Below, piece by piece: positions 59,535 through 64,000 of a DNA stretch of 64,000 nucleotides. The notes below the pieces were generated by a model that saw only the letters and a program-made list of their open reading frames with translations, had not been told where the DNA came from and ran no database searches. The stretch covers positions 22,067-86,066 of the forward strand of contig NZ_DASUSQ010000136.1 in assembly GCF_036375055.1 (NCBI RefSeq), read 5' to 3'. Source of the stretch: Umezawaea sp036375055. Its GTDB lineage: Bacteria > Actinomycetota > Actinomycetes > Mycobacteriales > Pseudonocardiaceae. Positions within the stretch are counted from its first letter, which is position 1. Every line of letters begins with the position of its first letter. A program made the translations under genes and the position numbers.

Positions 59535-61214
59535 GTGTTGAAAAACTGGGGAGTGGCGCTGGTCGGCGCCATCGCGCTGTGCGGTTTCACCGGGCCCGCG
59601 TTCGCCCAACCCACCAGCGGCCAACCGCTCCCCGGCGCCTTCGGCACCGACGTCCGGCTCAAGTTGGAACGCGACGGCAAGGTCACCGTCACCGAGGTCG
59701 TCACGGTGCCGGAGGGCACGACCGCGCGGCGCACGGTGCCGCTGCGGATCGCCGTCGGCGAGGACCGGGACCGGGTGTTCGAGATCAATGACGCCTCCGT
59801 CGAGGGCTCGGGCTCGGCGTCCGCGAACGCCGAGGAGTTCACCGTCTCGGTCAACTCCGGCACCTCCACTATTCACTACGTGCTGGTGGGCGCAGTCGCT
59901 CAAATCGGTGACACCCTGGAATTGCGCTGGCAGCCCGCGAGCGGCTGGGACACCCCCCTCGACTCGGTGTCGATGTCGGTCATCGCACCGGATGCGCCCA
60001 GGTCGGTGACCTGCCTGGCCGGTCCGCCCGGCTCGTCGTCGCCGTGCACGACCGCCGAGCTCGGCGACGGCCGAGGCGTCCGCGCGAAGGAGATCGACCT
60101 GCCGCCCGGCGACCGGGTCGACATCGCGGTCGGCCTCCAGGACGGGGCCGCGCCCGCGAACGCCAGGGTCGTGGAGAGCGGGGGCCTCGCCGCCGCGTTC
60201 GCCCTCACCCCGGCGAGCGCCGTGGCGCTGCTGGTGCTGGTGGTCGCGCTGGTCGGCGGCTTCGTCCTGCTCTGGTTCCTGCGCGGCCGCGACGCCCGCG
60301 CGCTGGCCGCCGACGTCGGACCGGTCGACGTGCTGGTCGCGGGCCCCGGCGGCGGGGTCGCGTTCGCCTCGCCGGACGGCGTGCTGCCCGGCCAGGTCGG
60401 CACGGTCGTGGACGAGCACGTCGACGTGGTGGACGTGACCGCGACGATCATCGACCTCGCCGTCCGCAACTACCTGTGGATCTCCGAGGTCGGGTCGGCT
60501 GGCGGGGTGCTGGACTGGACCCTGGTCCGGCGCAACCCGGTCGACGACTCGCTGTCCGGCTACGAGCGCGCGGTCTTCGAGGCGCTGCTGCCGGAGGGCA
60601 CCGACTCCGTGCTGGTCTCCGAGCTGCGCGGCCGCAAGATCGACCTCGGCGAGGTGCGGGACCGCCTCTACACCGACGTGGTCGAGAAGAACTGGTTCAC
60701 CCGCCGCCCGGACGCCGTCCGCGGCCGGTGGTCGCTCTACGGGGTGGTGCTGGCGGTGGCCGGGGTCGGTCTCACCGTCGGTCTCGCGTTCAGCGGCGGC
60801 GCGGCGCTGCTCGGCCTGGTCGTCGTGGTCGCGGGCCTCGCGCTCACGGTCGGCGCCCGCTCGATGCCCGCCAGGACCAAGCGCGGCAGCGCGCTGCTGG
60901 AGCACGTCCGCGGCCTGCGCGGCTACCTCCACTCGGTCTCGCCGGGCGACATCCCCGAGTCCGACCGCGAGATGGTCTTCTCCCGCTCCCTGCCCTACGC
61001 GGTGGTGCTCGGGGCGACGGACCGCTGGCTCGGCGCGTTCGCGCCCCTCCCGTCCGGCGCGGGCGGCACACCCGGCCTCTACTGGTTCGGGGAGTCCGAG
61101 AGCAGTCCGGACCTCGGCCGGTTCGCGCGGCACTTCCCGGCGTTCCTCGGCGCGCTCGACGGTGTGCTCGCCCAGGCGGGGCACCTCCGATCACTCCGGG
61201 GCCAGAAGCCGTAG
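59535..61214 (+). CDS. DUF2207 predicted membrane protein
   Basis: 559 aa from GTG 59535. Signal peptide LKNWGVALVGAIALCGFTGPAFAQ, cut after AFA. A beta-rich extracytoplasmic DUF2207 region (VRLKLERDGKVTVTEVVTVPEG) follows to about residue 225, then a transmembrane helix (SAVALLVLVVALVGGFVLLWFL), a cytoplasmic region with VVDEHVDVVDVTATIIDLAVRNYL, a helix pair (about 405-450) and a final cytoplasmic domain. Function unknown. The start is divergent from the metallopeptidase operon and 9 bp before the peptidase M16 pair. Confidence 0.88.
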   Translation: MLKNWGVALVGAIALCGFTGPAFAQPTSGQPLPGAFGTDVRLKLERDGKVTVTEVVTVPEGTTARRTVPLRIAVGEDRDRVFEINDASVEGSGSASANAEEFTVSVNSGTSTIHYVLVGAVAQIGDTLELRWQPASGWDTPLDSVSMSVIAPDAPRSVTCLAGPPGSSSPCTTAELGDGRGVRAKEIDLPPGDRVDIAVGLQDGAAPANARVVESGGLAAAFALTPASAVALLVLVVALVGGFVLLWFLRGRDARALAADVGPVDVLVAGPGGGVAFASPDGVLPGQVGTVVDEHVDVVDVTATIIDLAVRNYLWISEVGSAGGVLDWTLVRRNPVDDSLSGYERAVFEALLPEGTDSVLVSELRGRKIDLGEVRDRLYTDVVEKNWFTRRPDAVRGRWSLYGVVLAVAGVGLTVGLAFSGGAALLGLVVVVAGLALTVGARSMPARTKRGSALLEHVRGLRGYLHSVSPGDIPESDREMVFSRSLPYAVVLGATDRWLGAFAPLPSGAGGTPGLYWFGESESSPDLGRFARHFPAFLGALDGVLAQAGHLRSLRGQKP

Positions 61215-61223
61215 GCTGCTTTC

Positions 61224-62513
61224 ATGGCGCTACCCGAACTGCACAGGTTCACGCTCCCCAACGGACTGCGGGTGGTGCTCGCCCCCGATACGAGTGCCCC
61301 GGTGGTCGGCGTGAGCGTGCACTACGACGTCGGCTTCCGATCCGAGCCGGAGGGCCGCACCGGCTTCGCGCACCTGTTCGAACACCTGATGTTCCAGGGC
61401 AGCGAGAGCTTGGAGAAGCTGGCCCACTTCCGGCACGTGCAGTCCTCGGGCGGCACGTTCAACGGGTCGACGCACCCCGACTACACCGACTACTACGAGG
61501 TGCTGCCGTCGGCGGCACTGGAGCGCGCGCTGTTCCTCGAAGCGGACAGGATGCGCGCACCGAAGATCACCCAGGAGAACCTCAACAACCAGATCGACGT
61601 GGTGAAGGAGGAGATCCGCCTCAACGTGCTGAACCGGCCGTACGGCGGGTTCCCCTGGATCCTGCTGCCGCCGGTGCTGTTCAAGACCTTCCCGAACGCC
61701 CACAACGGCTACGGCGACTTCACCGACCTGGAGAACGCGACCGTCGAGGACTGCGCCGCCTTCTTCGACACCTACTACGCGCCGGGCAACGCCGTGCTGA
61801 CGGTGGCGGGCGACTTCACCGTCGACAACGCCCGCGCACTGGTCGAGAAGCACTTCGGCGACGTGCCCGCGCGGACCGTGCCCGAGCGCCCGTCGTTCGC
61901 CGAGGACGCCCCCAAGGGTGAGGTCCGCGCCGAGCAGACCGACCCGCACGCGCCGTTCCCCGCCGTCGCGATCGGCTACCGCGTCCCGGACCCGGTGACC
62001 GAACTGGACGCCTACCTCGCCTACCTCGTGCTGGCGGGCGTGCTGACCGACGGCGACGGCTCCCGGCTCCAGCAGCGGCTGGTGCACCGCGACGCCATCG
62101 TCACGGACATCAACGCGGGCTGCGGCCTGTTCGGCCCGCTGGAGGCGCGCGACCCGGACAGCTTCACGATCACCGCGATCCACGCGCCGGACGTGCCGGT
62201 CGAGCGGGTCGTCGCCGCGCTGGACGAGGAGCTCCAGCTGCTCGCCGAGCAGCCGCCGACGGTCGAGGAGCTGGCCAAGGTGACGGCCCGCTGGGCGTCC
62301 ACCATGCACCGCGAGCACGACCGGCTCACCAACCGCACGCTGGCCCTCGGGTCGGCCGAGCTGCTGTTCGGCCGCGCCGAGCTGATCCACGAGCTGCCCG
62401 ACCGCATCGCCGCCGTGACCGTCGACGAGGTCGCCGCCGCGGCGAAGGCCCTGCGTCCCGACTCGCGCGCCGTCCTGATCGTCAACCCCGCCAACGCCGG
62501 AGGTACCGAGTGA
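61224..62513 (+). CDS. M16 zinc peptidase, catalytic subunit
   Basis: 429 aa. The inverted zinc motif HxxEH is at His50-Glu53-His54 (AHLFEHLMFQG) and the distal Glu ligand is at about residues 129-130 (VVKEEIRLNV). The second half repeats the fold without the motif. It is the beta-type subunit of two-component bacterial M16 peptidases, related to mitochondrial processing peptidase and PqqF/PqqL. GTGA overlap with the next gene implies an obligate heterodimer. Cytosolic, no signal peptide. Confidence 0.93.
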   Translation: MALPELHRFTLPNGLRVVLAPDTSAPVVGVSVHYDVGFRSEPEGRTGFAHLFEHLMFQGSESLEKLAHFRHVQSSGGTFNGSTHPDYTDYYEVLPSAALERALFLEADRMRAPKITQENLNNQIDVVKEEIRLNVLNRPYGGFPWILLPPVLFKTFPNAHNGYGDFTDLENATVEDCAAFFDTYYAPGNAVLTVAGDFTVDNARALVEKHFGDVPARTVPERPSFAEDAPKGEVRAEQTDPHAPFPAVAIGYRVPDPVTELDAYLAYLVLAGVLTDGDGSRLQQRLVHRDAIVTDINAGCGLFGPLEARDPDSFTITAIHAPDVPVERVVAALDEELQLLAEQPPTVEELAKVTARWASTMHREHDRLTNRTLALGSAELLFGRAELIHELPDRIAAVTVDEVAAAAKALRPDSRAVLIVNPANAGGTE

Positions 62514-63898
62514 CCGCCCCAGTGTCGCACCGCAGCGCCGACGAGATCGGCCGCACGGAGCAGGGGCCCCGCCCGCTTCCGGAACTCGGCGAGCAGCGCC
62601 CGTCCGCCGACCTGTCCACCGTCGACACGACGATCGCCAACGGCCTGCGGGTGATCGCGGTCCGCCGCGCGTCCGTGCCGATGGTCGAGGTCCGCCTGCG
62701 GATCCCGTTCGCCGACCCGGCCGCCTCCAGCGTCGGCTCGCAGCACTCGGCGTGGGCCGAGGTGCTGGCGAACACCATCCTCACCGGCACCGCCACCCGC
62801 GACCGGATCGCGATCGACACCGAGCTGGCCCTGGTCGGCTCGGAGCTGGACGCGGTCGTGGACCCCGAGCGGCTGAGCATCTCCGGCAGCGTCCTGGCCA
62901 CGGGCCTGGACACCGTCCTCGACGTGATCCGCGACGTGCTGACCGGCGCGACCTACCCGGCCGACGAGGTGGACCGCGAGCGCGACCGCCTCGTGGAGCG
63001 GATCGCGCTGGCCCGCTCGCAGCCGAACGTGATCGCCCGCGAGGCCCTCCAGAAGCACCTCTACGGCGACCACCCGTTCGCCAAGGAGATGCCGGAGGCC
63101 GAGGAGGTCGCGCGGGTGTCGCGCGAGGAGGTCGTGGCGCTGCACGCGAAGGCCGTGCTGCCCAGGGGTTCCGTGCTCGTGCTGGTCGGCGACGTCGACC
63201 CGGACGCCGTCATCGGCACCGTCGAGTCCGTGCTGGCCGGGTGGACCGGCGAGGGCACCGCCGTCACGATCAGCCCGCTGCCCCCGGTCACGCCCGGCGA
63301 CGTCGTGCTGGTCCACCGGCCCGGCGCCGTGCAGTCGCAGATCCGGCTCGCGGGCCGCGCGGTCCAGCGGACCGACCCGAAGTACCCGGCGCTCCAGCTC
63401 GCGAACCTGGTCTACGGCGGCTTCTTCTCCTCCCGCCTGGTGGAGAACATCCGCGAGGACAAGGGCTACACCTACAGCGCCCGTTCGCACCCGGAGTTCA
63501 CGATCCACGGCGCCACGCTGCTGATCGACGCGGACACGGCCTCCGACGTGACGGCGGCGGCATTGCTGGAGACCCGCTACGAGCTCGCCCGGCTCGGCCT
63601 GGTGCCGCCGACGGAGTCCGAAGTGGACGTCGCGCGCAGCTACGCGATCGGCACGCTGCTCACGACCACGTCGTCGCAGTCCGGCCTGGCGTCGTTCCTG
63701 GTGAACCTCGTCGCGCTCGGCCTCGGCATCGACTGGCTGGTGGCGCACCCGCAGCGACTGCAGGCCGTCACGCCGGAGCAGGTCGCCGCGGCGGCGCTGG
63801 AGTTCTTCGCTCCCGGCAACTTCACCGGTGTGCTGGTCGGCGACGCCGAGCTGCTCAAGCCGAAGCTGGCCGCTCTGGGCGGGGTCTCGTTCCAGTGA
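62510..63898 (+). CDS. M16 peptidase-like partner lacking the zinc motif
   Basis: 462 aa, GTG overlapping the catalytic subunit stop. It has the M16 fold in two halves (NGLRVIAVRRASVPMVEVRLRIP; VYGGFFSSRLVENIREDKGYTYSA, the Gly-rich and substrate-binding R-Y region), but the position of HxxEH reads QHSAWAEV, so it cannot bind zinc. Such alpha-type subunits supply substrate-binding arginine and tyrosine to the catalytic partner. The nudC-like gene starts within its stop codon. Confidence 0.92.
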   Translation: MTAPVSHRSADEIGRTEQGPRPLPELGEQRPSADLSTVDTTIANGLRVIAVRRASVPMVEVRLRIPFADPAASSVGSQHSAWAEVLANTILTGTATRDRIAIDTELALVGSELDAVVDPERLSISGSVLATGLDTVLDVIRDVLTGATYPADEVDRERDRLVERIALARSQPNVIAREALQKHLYGDHPFAKEMPEAEEVARVSREEVVALHAKAVLPRGSVLVLVGDVDPDAVIGTVESVLAGWTGEGTAVTISPLPPVTPGDVVLVHRPGAVQSQIRLAGRAVQRTDPKYPALQLANLVYGGFFSSRLVENIREDKGYTYSARSHPEFTIHGATLLIDADTASDVTAAALLETRYELARLGLVPPTESEVDVARSYAIGTLLTTTSSQSGLASFLVNLVALGLGIDWLVAHPQRLQAVTPEQVAAAALEFFAPGNFTGVLVGDAELLKPKLAALGGVSFQ

Positions 63899-64000
63899 GC
63901 TTCGATCTCGTCGGTCTGCCCGCGCTGTCGCGGTTCGCGATCGACCGGTCCGAGCCGTTGCGCGGCGATCCCGAGCGAATCGCCGCGCTGTGGCCCAAGG
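63895..64000 (+). CDS. nudC: NAD+ diphosphatase NudC-like, N-terminal fragment (3' partial)
   Basis: 35 codons from a GTG that overlaps the upstream stop (GTGA), running off the window. The N-terminus FDLVGLPALSRFAIDRSE followed by LRGDPERIAALWPK fits the start of actinobacterial NudC, which hydrolyses NAD(H) and NAD caps on RNA. Gene order (ion channel, AdnAB, then nudC in mycobacteria) supports it. The Nudix box itself is beyond the edge. Confidence 0.65.
   Translation, partial: MSFDLVGLPALSRFAIDRSEPLRGDPERIAALWPK

Overview
The window is high-GC actinobacterial chromosome. GTG starts, 4-bp GTGA/ATGA start-stop overlaps and strongly GC-biased third codon positions run throughout. Gene content fits Pseudonocardiales (Saccharothrix/Actinosynnema/Lentzea/Amycolatopsis-like): an EspG/PPE-like type VII substrate module, AdnAB, a DUF3152 protease, DUF3107 and TIGR02569 proteins, NnaR and snapalysin. 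The genus is inference. Much of the gene order resembles Mycobacterium tuberculosis Rv1237-Rv1239 (sugB-sugC-corA) at the left and Rv3199c-Rv3212 (nudC, ion channel, adnB, adnA, MGMT-like, TIGR02569, moeZ, DUF3152, TetR, DUF3107, ferritin-like, rhlE, PQQ-like) in the middle and right. These matches are recalled from knowledge of the families, not computed.

Layout. 0-2 kb: end of a trehalose-type sugar ABC importer. 2-13 kb: accessory genes (SDR oxidoreductase, membrane protein, ParB-like plus metallophosphoesterase pair, PPE-like/ESX-like/EspG trio, two DUF2332 paralogues flanking corA and a MaoC hydratase). 13-17 kb: Nudix, a 52-aa membrane peptide, PH-domain and PHP proteins, ArsC-like protein, RecB-family nuclease. 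17-26 kb: hydrolase, PQQ-like and RhlE helicase on the minus strand; ferritin-like and DUF3107; then a TetR-DUF4873 unit divergent from an AurF-like diiron oxygenase plus hydrolase. 26-32 kb: second TetR, lipase-like hydrolase, DUF3152 metzincin, MoeZ, snapalysin, TIGR02569.

32.5-42.3 kb is a complete nitrate assimilation island: molybdopterin nitrate reductase, its flavoprotein partner, NarK transporter, NirBD siroheme nitrite reductase, NnaR (HemD-like/winged-helix regulator) and a CbiX-type sirohydrochlorin chelatase. A candidate four-unit GlnR box lies in front of nirB. Nitrate import, reduction to nitrite, reduction to ammonium, siroheme supply and regulation are therefore encoded together. 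42-64 kb: TPR protein, an alkyltransferase-like protein divergent from adnA-adnB (double-strand-break resection), DoxX, M20 dipeptidase plus TrkA-type ion channel, a two-component system, two tandem neutral zinc metallopeptidases with long disordered N-termini, a DUF2207 protein, an M16 peptidase pair and the start of nudC.

The least-explained DNA is in the spacers. Three convergent spacers (16.8-17.4, 22.8-23.05 and 25.8-26.05 kb) carry tandem repeats, very strong inverted repeats, a shared 46-bp dispersed sequence, and short tandem duplications sitting exactly on stop codons. Candidate operators include a near-consensus DasR (dre) palindrome in front of adnA, a 17-bp perfect palindrome at 50.78 kb, and paired 11-bp direct repeats upstream of the Nudix gene. 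No CRISPR array, tRNA, rRNA, prophage or transposase was seen.
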